A DNA stretch of 61,476 bases from Spartobacteria bacterium (GCA_003169695.1 PNAS01000053.1:1-61476), one strand, 5' to 3'; positions 1 to 9,807 are shown, numbered from the stretch's first letter. Program-made: numbers and translations. Notes: generated by a model from the sequence alone, not told the origin.

Positions 1-2076
1 GTCCCGGTCGTGGCCATTCCGATATCGCTCATCGGCGCCCTGTTTCTCATGCAACTCTTCGGTTTCACGCTCAACCTGCTCACGCTTCTTGCCATCGTGC
101 TTTCCGTCGGGTTAGTCGTGGACGACGCCATCGTGATGGTGGAGAACGTCGAACGCCATTTGCGGGAAGGGATGACGGGTATCAACGCCGCGCTGGTTGG
201 CGCGCGAGAACTGGTTGGTCCCATCATTGCCATGACCATCACGCTGGCCGCGGTTTACACGCCCATCGCCCTGCAAGGTGGTCTGACCGGCGCGCTCTTC
301 CGCGAGTTCGCTCTCACTCTGGCTGGCGCCGTTTTCATTTCCGGTGTGGTCGCCCTCGTGCTTTCACCGGTGATGTCGGCGCACCTGCTTCGGGCCGACC
401 ACGTCGACCGCGGATTCAGCGGCTTTGTTAATCGCACCTTCGATCGCTTTCGCGATTGGTACGGCGCTCATCTTGATCGCACCCTGGCAGCGCGCCCGGC
501 TGTCTACACCGTCTGGATCGGCTTTATGGTCCTGGGAGCGATTTTCTGGTACATGTCTCCGGCCGAGCTCGCGCCGATCGAGGATCAGGGCGTGATTTTT
601 GGCATCATGACGGCGCCGGCGAATGCAACGATTGACGACACCATTCGTTATGCCGACGCCGCTGGAAAAATCTTCAAGGACATTCCGGATACTCGTTTCA
701 CGTTCCAACTGACCTTCCCGGACAATGGCTTTGGCGGCATGGTCTTAAAGCCGTGGGGCATTCGCAAAACGCCGACCGCCGCCTATCTGCCCGTCGTGCA
801 GCAGAAGCTCGGGGCCATTCCAGGAATTCGAATGTTTCCCGTCATGCCGGCGGCGCTTCCCGGCGCCGATAACTTTCCGGTCACTTTCGTCCTCACTTCC
901 ACGGCCGATCCGGAGCGCATCCTCGAGTTCGCGCAAGAGATTAAGGAAAAGGCGACTGCCGCCGGCATCTTTCGTTTCTCCGACATCGATACGAAGATCG
1001 ACCAACCGCAATCCGAGATCGTCTTCAATCATGACAAAGTCGCCTCGATTGGCCTCAACATGCAACAGGTGGGCGCCGATATCTCCACCGCGATTGGCGG
1101 CAACTTTGTCAATCGCTTCAACATTGCCGGCCGCAGCTACAAGGTGATTCCGCAAATCAAACGGATCGATCGCTTGAACCCGGAACAGCTCGAAAATATT
1201 TACGTGACTGGTCCAAACAATCAGCTTCTGCCCTTGAACACGGTGGCCTCCATCCGGCACAAAACCGTCGCTCGCTCGCTCAACCGTATGCAGCAGCTCA
1301 ATGCCGTCACCATCAGCGGCGTGCCCACGCGGTCGCTCGAGGCCTCTCTAAAATTCCTCGAGGACGAGGCCCACAAGATTTTGCCGAAAGGTTACGTTCT
1401 TGATTACACGGGTGAATCTCGCCAGTTGCACGCGGAAGGCGGCAAGTTCGGCTCAGTTTTCCTCCTCGCCATTCTGCTCATTTTTCTGGTCCTGGCCGCG
1501 CAATTCAACAGCTTCCGCGACCCCTTTATCATTCTGCTCGGTTCCGTGCCGCTCGCCATTTTTGGCGCGCTTCTCTTCACTTTCCTGAAGATGCCGTTTG
1601 GCACCTTCTTCACCGACCATTTTACCACCACGCTCAATATTTATTCTAAAGTCGGCCTGGTCACGCTGGTCGGCCTCGTTTCCAAGAATGGAATCCTGAT
1701 CGTGCAGTTCGCGAACGAGATGCAGCGCCAGGGATCGAGCAAACTTGACGCCGTCGCCCAGGCTGCGCGCATTCGCTTGCGGCCCATCATGATGACGAGC
1801 GTTGCGACGGTCGCCGGCCATTTTCCGTTGACACTCGTCACGGGCGCCGGCGCAGCCGCGAGAAATTCCATCGGTCTCGTGCTCGTCGGGGGGATGACCA
1901 TCGGAACGATTTTCACTTTGTTCATCGTGCCGTCGCTCTACATGCTCATCGCGAAAGAACATCACGAAAAATCTTTGGCGGAGTCGGAAGACGAGGCGCC
2001 AACTGAAGATGTCGATCTTGCACCGGAATTTGCGATGGCGCGGGATGGGAATGGCAACGGCTGGAAACAAGGATGA
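1..2076 (+). CDS. RND multidrug efflux permease, C-terminal part
   Basis: The frame is open from the first base of the window, so the gene starts upstream and about 691 residues are visible. It is the inner-membrane, proton-driven pump subunit of a tripartite efflux system of the HAE1 (AcrB/MexB) family. The visible part begins in the first membrane bundle: the motif GLVVDDAIVMVENVE near residue 38 carries the paired aspartates of the proton relay. A periplasmic porter domain follows at about 170-470, then a second set of membrane helices (about 480-650) ending in LRPIMMTSVAT and a polar tail. Family membership is firm; substrate is unknown. The thioesterase-like gene overlaps its end. A second RND permease lies at 46.1-49.2 kb. 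Confidence 0.93.
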   Translation, partial: VPVVAIPISLIGALFLMQLFGFTLNLLTLLAIVLSVGLVVDDAIVMVENVERHLREGMTGINAALVGARELVGPIIAMTITLAAVYTPIALQGGLTGALFREFALTLAGAVFISGVVALVLSPVMSAHLLRADHVDRGFSGFVNRTFDRFRDWYGAHLDRTLAARPAVYTVWIGFMVLGAIFWYMSPAELAPIEDQGVIFGIMTAPANATIDDTIRYADAAGKIFKDIPDTRFTFQLTFPDNGFGGMVLKPWGIRKTPTAAYLPVVQQKLGAIPGIRMFPVMPAALPGADNFPVTFVLTSTADPERILEFAQEIKEKATAAGIFRFSDIDTKIDQPQSEIVFNHDKVASIGLNMQQVGADISTAIGGNFVNRFNIAGRSYKVIPQIKRIDRLNPEQLENIYVTGPNNQLLPLNTVASIRHKTVARSLNRMQQLNAVTISGVPTRSLEASLKFLEDEAHKILPKGYVLDYTGESRQLHAEGGKFGSVFLLAILLIFLVLAAQFNSFRDPFIILLGSVPLAIFGALLFTFLKMPFGTFFTDHFTTTLNIYSKVGLVTLVGLVSKNGILIVQFANEMQRQGSSKLDAVAQAARIRLRPIMMTSVATVAGHFPLTLVTGAGAAARNSIGLVLVGGMTIGTIFTLFIVPSLYMLIAKEHHEKSLAESEDEAPTEDVDLAPEFAMARDGNGNGWKQG

Positions 2077-2482
2077 CCGGGCGCCGGAGATCGGCGCCAG
2101 CGCAACGGTCGATCTCGAAGTTCGCGAGTCTGACTGCGCCAATGCGTTGAGCTTGAGTGACGATTCACGGGATCAATTTCCCGCGGTTTTCGCCACCACC
2201 CGCATGATCGCACTGATGGAGTTGGCGGGCGCGCGACTCATGCATCCCCTGCTCCAGCCCGGCGAGATGTCGGTCGGCGCTCACGTCGATGTCAGTCATA
2301 CCGCGGCCACACCCATCGGTGCAAAGGTCTCAGCGACCGCGAACTATCGAGGGCGCGATGGAGAATTATTCGTCTTCGATGTAATCGCGCATGATCCCGG
2401 TGGCGAGATTGGACGCGGAACGCACAAACGCGCGATCATTTCGCGCGAGCGTCTTCTCACCGGCGCGGCACGTCGCGCATAG
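2045..2482 (+). CDS. FlK-like hotdog-fold acyl-CoA thioesterase
   Basis: Small protein of about 145 residues resembling the fluoroacetyl-CoA thioesterase (FlK) group of single-domain hotdog proteins. Family-like features are VFATTRMIALMELAGARLM, where the glutamate is expected to be catalytic, and GEMSVGAHVDVSHTAATPIG, whose histidine is in the usual position, then a C-terminal strand with GRGTHKRAII. It probably hydrolyses a small acyl-CoA; the substrate cannot be told. Start candidates are ATG at 2045 or 2051, both inside the end of the RND gene, so the two are probably translationally coupled. A longer frame from 2009 is possible but its extra residues do not resemble the family. Confidence 0.75.
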   Translation: MGMATAGNKDDRAPEIGASATVDLEVRESDCANALSLSDDSRDQFPAVFATTRMIALMELAGARLMHPLLQPGEMSVGAHVDVSHTAATPIGAKVSATANYRGRDGELFVFDVIAHDPGGEIGRGTHKRAIISRERLLTGAARRA

Positions 2483-2567
2483 GTGGATCGCGCGCTCCGT
2501 CGCGCGATATATGATTTCCCGGCTTCGCCGGCACTCTTGTCATCGAGCGCGGAGCGCTCGATCCACC
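2482..2567. repeat. Paired REP-like inverted repeats
   Basis: Bases 2482-2508 and 2542-2567 are near-perfect reverse complements ending in GGTGGATCG / CGATCCACC. Each half is itself palindromic around GCGCTCC / GGAGCGC. This is the layout of a bacterial interspersed mosaic (REP pair) element placed right after a stop codon. Whether it is repeated elsewhere in the genome cannot be seen here. Confidence 0.55.
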
Positions 2568-2744
2568 AACGAAAATCGGCTGCACGACTCGGCCGTTAGC
2601 TCCGTTCGCTGCTTTTCACGTTCGACGGCGATGCGGATATGAAATATCGCGCCAGTCTCCACCCAATGCGGCACCGCGTGGCGCAATCGCGCCGGAAACC
2701 CGCGATACATCGTGACGTTATATCACACTGATGGATCGCCTGCG

Positions 2745-4709
2745 TTACACGGCCGAATTAGGCCCGGCTGTCTCCGCCAGCTTTTCCCATTCCGCAGTCA
2801 ACCGTTCCATATCGGTCGTAACAGTCTGGAGCTCGCGATTTAGTTGCGTCGCCGCACCACCACGATCATAGGTTTCGGGCTTCTCCAACTCTTCGGTAAG
2901 CTCTCTCTGCCGCCCTTCGAGCTTCAAGATCTGCATTTCCAAATTGCGAGCACTCTTCTCGTAGTCGCGCTTGATCTTCGCTTCGGCCTTGCGGTCCTCC
3001 GCCGCGGCACGGCGCTGCTCTCGGGTCTCGCGCATCCCTGTTTTTTGTAGGGCCGGTGCGCCGCCTGCCGGGACCTCTTGTCTTGGAGCGACGGGCTGCA
3101 AATTGTGAAGTTTCTCTCCGCTCGTCAGCGCGGCGCGCGCCGAAGTGGCCCGCGATTTATCCAGGTAGTAATCGTAGTCGCCGGCGTAGGGCGTCAGTTT
3201 TCCGGCGTTGATGTGCAGCACCGTTTTCGCGACAGCCCGAATGAAGTAGACGTCGTGGCTGATAAAAATCAGCGTGCCCTCGTACTGCGCGAGCGCGCCG
3301 ACGAGCGCATCGATGCTCCCCACATCCAGGTGCGTGGTCGGTTCATCCATCAGGAGAAGGTTCGGCGGATCAAGCAGCAACCTAACGAGCGCAAGCCGCG
3401 TCTTTTCCCCACCGCTTAGGACGGCCGTGGTCTTGAAAACGTCGTCGCCGCGAAAAAGAAACGAGCCAAGAACAGTGCGGGCCGTCTGCTCGGAGACTGG
3501 GTTCGGCATGTCGCGCGCGGTCTCCAGCACCGTTTGCTTCGCATCCAGCATCTCGACGCGATACTGAGAAAAATAACCGACCTTTGCATTATGCCCGATC
3601 TCGCGCGCGCCGGATTGGACCGGAAGCACTCCGGCCAGCAACTTTAACAACGTCGACTTTCCGGCGCCATTTGGTCCGACAAGCACAGTTCGCTGTCCCC
3701 TCTCCGCTTCGAAATCCAATCCGCGATAGACAACAAGATCGCCATACGCATGATCGACCTCCTTCAGCGTAATAACGCGGTGCCCGCTGCGCGGCGGCTG
3801 CGGAAAACGGAAATGGACAGTCCTTTCGCGCGAGACCGGCGCCTCGATCTTCTCCATCCGATCGATCTGCTTCAATTTGCTCTGCGCCTGAGACGCTTTG
3901 CTCGCCTTGGCACGGAACCGATCCGCAAATAGTTGCAATGACGCAATCTCCTTCTGCTGGTTCTTGTACGCGGACAGCTGCTGGTCTTCGCGAGCCGCTC
4001 GTTGCTCGAGGTAGCTGTCCCAATTTCCCCGATACCGATTCAGCCGCCGATGCGCGATCTCGATAATGGAACCGACAAGCTGATTCAAGAACTCGCGGTC
4101 GTGCGAGATCATGAGAATCGCGCCGGGATAATTCGTTAGGTATTCCTGAAACCAAACCAGCGATTCGAGATCGAGATGGTTTGTCGGTTCGTCGAGCAGC
4201 AACAGGTCCGGCTCCTGCACCAGCAAGCGGGCGAGATGAGCGCGCATGACCCAGCCGCCACTCAAAGTCTTCGCCGGCCGATCGAAATCCGATTCTCGAA
4301 AAGCGAGACCGGCCAGAATGCGCTTTGCCTTGGGCTCGAGTTGCCAGCCACCATGCTCGTCAAACGAATGCAATGCCTCGTGGTGTTCCGCCGAATCCTC
4401 CGGCGTCGTTTTCATGATGCGTTGCGCCTTGGTCACCTCCGGCGATACCGCGCAGGCCAATTCCAGAACAGTCTCTTCTCCCGCGGGAGCATGCTCCTGC
4501 GGAAGAAATCCGATCGTCGCCGCCTTTTCGAGCGAGACTCGGCCTTCGTCCGGAGACGCTTCGCCGAGAATGAGCGAGAAGAGCGTCGACTTCCCCGCGC
4601 CATTCGGTCCGACCAGGCCCACCCGATCGCCACGGTTTACCTGGAGCGACGCATCTTCAAAGAGCGTGCGACCGGCAAAGGCCTTCGAGACTTGTGAAAT
4701 CGTGAGCAT
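2745..4709 (-). CDS. ABC-F family ATP-binding protein
   Basis: A 654-residue soluble protein with two ABC ATPase domains and no membrane segment, the layout of ABC-F proteins (EttA, Uup, YheS type), which act on the ribosome. Domain 1 has Walker A GPNGAGKS near residue 35, signature LSGGWVMR near 148 and Walker B LLLLDEPTNHLD near 168. An interdomain linker (about 230-290) is rich in Lys, Arg and Gln. Domain 2 repeats Walker A near 346, LSGGEKTR near 432 and LLLMDEPTTHLD near 450. The C-terminal 100 residues (from about 545) form a charged coiled-coil extension with repeated Glu, Lys and Arg, as in Uup-like members. ATG start at 4709. It stands alone on the minus strand. Confidence 0.92.
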   Translation of the reverse strand: MLTISQVSKAFAGRTLFEDASLQVNRGDRVGLVGPNGAGKSTLFSLILGEASPDEGRVSLEKAATIGFLPQEHAPAGEETVLELACAVSPEVTKAQRIMKTTPEDSAEHHEALHSFDEHGGWQLEPKAKRILAGLAFRESDFDRPAKTLSGGWVMRAHLARLLVQEPDLLLLDEPTNHLDLESLVWFQEYLTNYPGAILMISHDREFLNQLVGSIIEIAHRRLNRYRGNWDSYLEQRAAREDQQLSAYKNQQKEIASLQLFADRFRAKASKASQAQSKLKQIDRMEKIEAPVSRERTVHFRFPQPPRSGHRVITLKEVDHAYGDLVVYRGLDFEAERGQRTVLVGPNGAGKSTLLKLLAGVLPVQSGAREIGHNAKVGYFSQYRVEMLDAKQTVLETARDMPNPVSEQTARTVLGSFLFRGDDVFKTTAVLSGGEKTRLALVRLLLDPPNLLLMDEPTTHLDVGSIDALVGALAQYEGTLIFISHDVYFIRAVAKTVLHINAGKLTPYAGDYDYYLDKSRATSARAALTSGEKLHNLQPVAPRQEVPAGGAPALQKTGMRETREQRRAAAEDRKAEAKIKRDYEKSARNLEMQILKLEGRQRELTEELEKPETYDRGGAATQLNRELQTVTTDMERLTAEWEKLAETAGPNSAV

Positions 4710-4790
4710 GGAGCGGCGGCGAATGTCGCAAATCCGCCGCGGGACGCAAGGATGTAGAGGCGCTTGCGACGAGCGGGCGTCCTTACGCTG

Positions 4791-4943
4791 TCATCCCGAA
4801 TCGCGCAGACGACGAGGGACCTCGCAACTGTTCAGGCGCTTCCGCGAAATATTCGGCGCGGACTTCGGACCAGTCGTGATTGTCTTTTGAGTAACGTGAA
4901 CCGCGGGAGGGAGGTCCTTCGCCGTCTGCGCGGCTCAGGATGA
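4791..4943. repeat. 153-bp element with 33-bp terminal inverted repeats
   Basis: Bases 4791-4823 (TCATCCCGAATCGCGCAGAC...) and 4911-4943 are imperfect reverse complements of each other, matching at about 28 of 33 positions. They enclose an 87-bp centre without a gene. The element fills the gap between the ABC-F and phosphatase genes and looks like a short non-autonomous repeat or a folded intergenic unit. No target-site duplication was recognised. Confidence 0.5.
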
Positions 4944-4972
4944 CGGCTGCGTTAAACTCAAGTTGTGCTGCT

Positions 4973-5659
4973 CTAGCCTTTCTTTTCGTCGTCCCACGCC
5001 TTCGACAACCGCGAAGTTGGGACGGCCGGAATCGCGAGGCCGGCGGCGGCGTAGTGCGACGTGTCGTTGAAGAGAGTCAACCGCGCGCTGACCGCATCCT
5101 TGAAGTCGACGATGTTCAGCGCCGCCGGGCTTTGATCCAGGTTATCGCGGTAACGGCGAGGATCGAACCCCAGCAACGAACTCAGCAGCAGACGAATCGT
5201 GGCCTTGTGCGAGACGACCAGCACATTAGAAGCGGGATGTTCTCGCACGATATCCATCAGGACCGGCAACGCGCGCGCTGTCACCGCCAATCCGCTCTCA
5301 CCACCGTCCGGCGCGAAAGTGTACGGATCCTTCTCCCAAGCGGCAGCTTCATCCGGAAACGCCCGCTCGACTTCCTTGCGCGTCATCTGCTCCCAGCGGC
5401 CGTGGGAAATCTCGCGCAGACCATCGCGTGTTTGCACCTCGATACCGTGCGGGTTGGCCAGGATCCCGGCGGTCTCCACTGTTCGGTCCAGCGGTGATGC
5501 GTAAATGGCCGCGATGTTTTCGCCTTGAAGACGCGCGGCGAGCCGACGCACTTGTTCACGCCCTTCGTCGGAAAGTTGAACATTCGTCGCCCCGGCGAAG
5601 CGATCTTCCGCCGTGAGGACGGTCGCGCCGTGTCTTACCAGAAAAATTCGAGCGTGCAT
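4973..5659 (-). CDS. Histidine phosphatase family protein
   Basis: A 228-residue member of the phosphoglycerate mutase-like histidine phosphatase superfamily. The N-terminus carries the RHG motif (IFLVRHGATVLTAEDRFAG, near residue 8) whose histidine takes the phosphate. The second catalytic histidine is in VVSHKATIR near residue 150. The conserved arginine is in SPLDRTVETAG near 60, and the proton donor glutamate is likely in LREISHGRWE near 88. Such proteins include phosphoglycerate mutases, cobalamin phosphatases (CobC) and broad sugar phosphatases; the exact substrate is not visible. Cytoplasmic, with no signal peptide. ATG start at 5659. Confidence 0.85.
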   Translation of the reverse strand: MHARIFLVRHGATVLTAEDRFAGATNVQLSDEGREQVRRLAARLQGENIAAIYASPLDRTVETAGILANPHGIEVQTRDGLREISHGRWEQMTRKEVERAFPDEAAAWEKDPYTFAPDGGESGLAVTARALPVLMDIVREHPASNVLVVSHKATIRLLLSSLLGFDPRRYRDNLDQSPAALNIVDFKDAVSARLTLFNDTSHYAAAGLAIPAVPTSRLSKAWDDEKKG

Positions 5660-5766
5660 GTTGGTTTGCTGAAAGTAACCGCGGAAGCGGCGGAAGAACT
5701 TCAGGCTCTATATTGTCACGCGCTCAGAAACAACAAAAAAACCGCCGTGCTCCTTCGTTACCGAGA

Positions 5767-7710
5767 TCAATGGGGTCGTCGCCGATCGATTTCCAGCGCT
5801 TTTTGTAAATGCGCATCGGCCTCCTCCGTCCGTCCCATTTGCCGCAGTATGTTGCTTAGCTTGTTGTGTGCGGCGGCATTGTTGGGATTGAGTTCCAAGG
5901 TCTCGTTGTAATGAGCAATAGCCTCATCCATCCGTCCCATTTGCAGCAGGGTGTTACCCAGGTTGTAGTGTGCTTCGGCGTTGTTGGGATTCAGTTCCAG
6001 GGCTTTGACGTATTGAGCAACCGCCTCTTCCGCCCGACCGACCCGCCCCAACACGGCACCCAAATTGTTATGAGCCGCGGCGTGGTTCGGATCAATCTCC
6101 AAGACTTTATTGTAGTGATCGATGGCCGCGTCCATCCGCCCGGTTTGCACGAGAACGGCCGCCAGGTTGTAGTGTGCCGGAGCATTGTTGGGGTTGATTG
6201 CCAAGGCCTCCTCGTAATGAGCGACGGCCTCTTCCACGTGTCCAAGGCGCAGCAGTGAGTTAGCTAGATTGTAGTGCGCTTCGCCGTAGCCAGGGTTGAG
6301 CTCCAAAGCCTTGTTGTAATGAGCAACAGCCTCCTCCACGCGTCCCTTTTGCAGCAGACTGATAGCGATGTTGTTGTGAGCCATCCAGCTATCGGGGTTC
6401 TTTGAGAGGGTCGTCCACCAAAGTGTATCCGAGTCGGTATACATCGCGCACTGTCTCCAGCTCAGCAGGCCCAGCGACACCAGCAAAGCTCCGTAAAGAG
6501 CGCCTTCCAGAAATCGTTTCCTCTTTCCAAGGACGTCGAAAGCGCTGGTGATTCCAGCCGCGGCCAATGCCAGCGGTCCGATGCTGGCGAGATATTGATA
6601 ATGGTCGGCAACGAAAGAATAGCGAAACGTGTAGAGCATTATGAATCCCAGCACCGGGCTAAGAGTCGCCACAAAGAACAGGGCCGCGACTTCGGGACCC
6701 CGGCCAAGACGATGTCTCGCAAAGTAAATCACCGCCGCCACGACAGCCGTCGCTAGAAGCCAGGCGTAGTCGAGCGGGTTACCCGCGGAGATTGTCCAGC
6801 GAGGATAGCTGAAGACGAGGTTTACCGGCCACAACAGCGTTTCCGCATAAAACCAAAGCGCCCGGCTTGCCACGAGAAACCGCTCTGGCAGTCCGATCTC
6901 GAAAAGCTCGCCCTGAGTGCCTTGATGATAGCGCTCCCACCACAGAGTCACCAGCCCCATGCCAATGCCCAGCGCGACAAACGGCAGGATCTGCACGAGC
7001 CGGCGCCAATTGATCCGCGTTTCTTTCAGCCACAAAACTAGGAGCAATGCAGCCGGAAGCGTACAGGCGGTCGTTTTGCTGAAGAGCGCGAGCGCGTAAC
7101 ACACCAACGCAAGGCCGTAATACTTCCACCTCTGTCTGGATGACGTTTCTACAAACTTGACCCACGCCAGCAGCGCCAGCAGAAAGAAAAGGCCCATCAG
7201 AACGTTCTTGCGTTCCGTAATCCAAGCCACCGATTCCACCTGCACCGGATGCAACGCAAAAATTGCCGCCGCCAACCACGGGCCGGGCACGCGCAGAACC
7301 CCGAGTAACCGCCAGACGAGGAGCGCATTGCCGACATGAAGCAGAATGTTGACCCAATGATAGCCCTCCGGATGCAATCCCCAGAGCGCGTGCTCGAGGC
7401 GGAAGCTCGTGTAGACAAGCGGAAAATACTGCGATGGAGAATCGAGAGTAAACCAGATGCGGCTCAGACCGTCCGGAGCCGTTAGTAACTTATTCCCCGT
7501 GACATATACATCATCGTCCCAGATATACCCGGCGTGCCATACCCGCTGGTAGACAAGGACAGTGGCGGCGGCCAAAAGCAAACCCCAAAGCCAATTCTCC
7601 CACGCCAGAAATCGTGGGAGTGGCGCAACGACGTTGTGGACGGCTTTTCCACGACGGACTTTCTTCTGGGATCTCCGGCTCATTCGATTTTCCCGGCCAT
7701 CAACATTCAA
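5767..7710 (-). CDS. TMTC-like membrane protein with C-terminal TPR repeats
   Basis: A 647-residue protein with two halves. Residues 35-430 are hydrophobic with about ten membrane segments and the motifs GYIWDDDVYV near 67 and ALHPVQVESVAWITERKN near 155, which match the membrane part of TMTC/GT-C type O-mannosyltransferase-like proteins; the acidic WDDD motif lies in the first periplasmic loop. Residues 440-640 are six tetratricopeptide repeats of 34 residues (pattern AHYNLA..L...GR.EEA..HY.KALELNPN). The repeats are also visible as direct DNA repeats between about 5800 and 6385. By family it may glycosylate periplasmic proteins or organise them; no activity is proven by sequence alone. Confidence 0.82.
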   Translation of the reverse strand: MNVDGRENRMSRRSQKKVRRGKAVHNVVAPLPRFLAWENWLWGLLLAAATVLVYQRVWHAGYIWDDDVYVTGNKLLTAPDGLSRIWFTLDSPSQYFPLVYTSFRLEHALWGLHPEGYHWVNILLHVGNALLVWRLLGVLRVPGPWLAAAIFALHPVQVESVAWITERKNVLMGLFFLLALLAWVKFVETSSRQRWKYYGLALVCYALALFSKTTACTLPAALLLVLWLKETRINWRRLVQILPFVALGIGMGLVTLWWERYHQGTQGELFEIGLPERFLVASRALWFYAETLLWPVNLVFSYPRWTISAGNPLDYAWLLATAVVAAVIYFARHRLGRGPEVAALFFVATLSPVLGFIMLYTFRYSFVADHYQYLASIGPLALAAAGITSAFDVLGKRKRFLEGALYGALLVSLGLLSWRQCAMYTDSDTLWWTTLSKNPDSWMAHNNIAISLLQKGRVEEAVAHYNKALELNPGYGEAHYNLANSLLRLGHVEEAVAHYEEALAINPNNAPAHYNLAAVLVQTGRMDAAIDHYNKVLEIDPNHAAAHNNLGAVLGRVGRAEEAVAQYVKALELNPNNAEAHYNLGNTLLQMGRMDEAIAHYNETLELNPNNAAAHNKLSNILRQMGRTEEADAHLQKALEIDRRRPH

Positions 7711-7785
7711 TAAAGGCGCCCACGCACAAGAAAGGATGGAGGGTGAGGGATGAAGCCCCTCGCCGAAGAACAGTCCGGCTTTGCC

Positions 7786-9807
7786 TCAGTTGCTTCCGGC
7801 TGCGGAAGCGGTGGCTCCGCTTCCTTTCAAGTGCCTGTCGAGAAAGTCGAGAATGGCCTTGTAGGCGCGAATCTCGTTCGCCTTTTTTGTGAAGCCGTGG
7901 CCTTCGTTGTCGAAGACAACATACTCGACAATGCCGTTCTTCTTCTTGATGGCGTCAACAATCTCATCGGACTCCGGCTTGATGACGCGCGGGTCATTCG
8001 CGCCCTGCAAAACAATCAGTGGCTTTGTGATCTTGTCCGCGTGGAAAAGGGGCGATATCTCCTTCAGCATCTCCGCCTGCGTCGTCGGGTCGCCGATCTC
8101 CTTGTACAGCGATTTGCGCTGTGCTTCCCAGTAAGGCGGGATGCTTTGCAACGTTCGCACCCAGTTCGAAACTCCGAAGATGTCCACTCCGGCGCCGAAC
8201 TCCTCGGGTTTGAAGGCGAGCGCCGCCAAGACCATGTAGCCGCCATAAGAGCCGCCCATGATGCCGATCTTTGACTCGTCCACGTATCCGAGCGACGCCA
8301 GATACTTCTTCGCCTCGACGCAATCCCACAACGGCTCACGTCCGTGTTTGCCGTCGTCCGCGGTGAAAAACGTTTTGCCGTAGCCGCTCGATCCCCGGTT
8401 GTTAACGTCCAGGACGACGTAGCCGTGGTTCACGAGGAACTGCACCGAAGCACTGTAGGGCATACGGGCCTGTCCACCGGGGCCGCCGTGCACCCGAACG
8501 AGCGCGGGCAATTTCTTTTGCGCGCTGGCCTCGTGCGGCGTGTAGAGGATGGCGGGAATCTCCATCCCGTCGAAAGATTTGTAGCGGACGACGCGCGATT
8601 CGACGAGGTCGGCAGGAGCGATCTCCGGGTTGAGGCTCTCCGTCAGTTTCGCCAACTTCCTGGTGGCAAAGTCATAAATAAAGAGGTTCGCGGGTGACCG
8701 CGCGCCATCATGGTAGAAGGCCATCTTTGTTTCGCCCGGCGAGATGTTGATGCCGGTGATGTCGCCTTCGGGAAAAACGGGCAGCGGGACCAGCTTCTTC
8801 GTGGCCTCTTCGTAAATCTTGATCTTCGTGCGCGCATCCTCGTTCGTGGCTACTACGCGGTATTTGCCGTTGTGCGAGAAGTAGGTGTAGGAAACGTCCC
8901 ACGGCGCCTTCTCGACCACTTCGCGTTTGCCCTCTTTCAGGTCGTAGCGCGCGACATACATGAACTCGCCGCCGTCGTTTGAGAGGAAGTAGAGATATTT
9001 CGATTTCGGGTCGAAAGCTTCCGGCGAGTTGGCTACATCTCCTTTGTGCGGAGTGAGGTGCTTCATCTCCTTTGTCGCCGTGTTATAGAGATAGACGTCC
9101 GAGTCCGCCGTCGAGCCGCCGGCCTTTCCAAACGCGATGAATTTCTTATCGTTCGAGATGGCGCCGAACTCATAGCCCGTTTCATCCTGGTAAATGAGCA
9201 CCGGCTTGAGGTCGGCGAGGCTCATTTCGAAGATATCGAAGTAGCGCGCGTCGCGCGCATTCGTGGAAAAGAAGAACGACTTTCGATCGTGACTCCAGTC
9301 GAGGAAGTTGGCCTTCGTCTTGTCGCCCGGGGTCAGGTCGCGCTCAGTGCCGTCCAGCTCTCGCAGGTAAAGGTGCTCGTTCTCGTTCCCGCCCTTGTCA
9401 TACCGGTAGAGGAAGCGCGCGTCCGCTGGAAAGTAGGAGACAGCATAGGTGCTTTCCTTCGTCGAGTTGGTCAGCTGTTTTGGCGTGCCGTCCGCCGCGG
9501 CGGACATGGTGTAGACGTTGAAGATGCCGGTCTTGTTGCTGTGAAAGAGAATCGATTTTTCGTCGGCTGAGAACGAGCTCCCGCCGAGACGCGTCGTATC
9601 CATAAATTGCTCGATCGTGTACTTCCTGGCGGCTCGATCCCCAGCCGCTTTAGGCGATGGGTTCTTCTCCACGTCTGGAGCGTCCTTGGTGATTAACGCC
9701 TTATCCGAGATGTCTGGCTTCTGTTCGGATGCAGGTTTTTGCGCGTCCACTGTCGATGCGTGGAAAGCGAGAGAGAGGAGAATAACGAGCAGCAATTTGG
9801 TTTTCAT
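7786..9807 (-). CDS. S9 family serine peptidase (prolyl oligopeptidase / acylaminoacyl peptidase type)
   Basis: A 673-residue exported peptidase. A signal peptide ends near residue 22 (LLSLAFHASTVDAQ). Residues 60-400 form a TolB/WD-like beta-propeller that gates the active site, with repeated short units such as KSILFHSNK and KFIAFGKAG. The C-terminal alpha/beta hydrolase domain (about 410-665) carries the serine nucleophile in GIMGGSYGGYM near 519, the aspartate in LQGANDPRV near 600 and the histidine in DNEGHGF near 637, so the triad looks intact. It probably trims small peptides in the periplasm. Monocistronic on the minus strand. ATG start at 9807. Confidence 0.93.
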   Translation of the reverse strand: MKTKLLLVILLSLAFHASTVDAQKPASEQKPDISDKALITKDAPDVEKNPSPKAAGDRAARKYTIEQFMDTTRLGGSSFSADEKSILFHSNKTGIFNVYTMSAAADGTPKQLTNSTKESTYAVSYFPADARFLYRYDKGGNENEHLYLRELDGTERDLTPGDKTKANFLDWSHDRKSFFFSTNARDARYFDIFEMSLADLKPVLIYQDETGYEFGAISNDKKFIAFGKAGGSTADSDVYLYNTATKEMKHLTPHKGDVANSPEAFDPKSKYLYFLSNDGGEFMYVARYDLKEGKREVVEKAPWDVSYTYFSHNGKYRVVATNEDARTKIKIYEEATKKLVPLPVFPEGDITGINISPGETKMAFYHDGARSPANLFIYDFATRKLAKLTESLNPEIAPADLVESRVVRYKSFDGMEIPAILYTPHEASAQKKLPALVRVHGGPGGQARMPYSASVQFLVNHGYVVLDVNNRGSSGYGKTFFTADDGKHGREPLWDCVEAKKYLASLGYVDESKIGIMGGSYGGYMVLAALAFKPEEFGAGVDIFGVSNWVRTLQSIPPYWEAQRKSLYKEIGDPTTQAEMLKEISPLFHADKITKPLIVLQGANDPRVIKPESDEIVDAIKKKNGIVEYVVFDNEGHGFTKKANEIRAYKAILDFLDRHLKGSGATASAAGSN

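Noticed and set aside
5730..5766. Run of seven T on the minus strand after the TMTC-like gene as terminator
   Set aside because: No stem of useful length precedes the T run.
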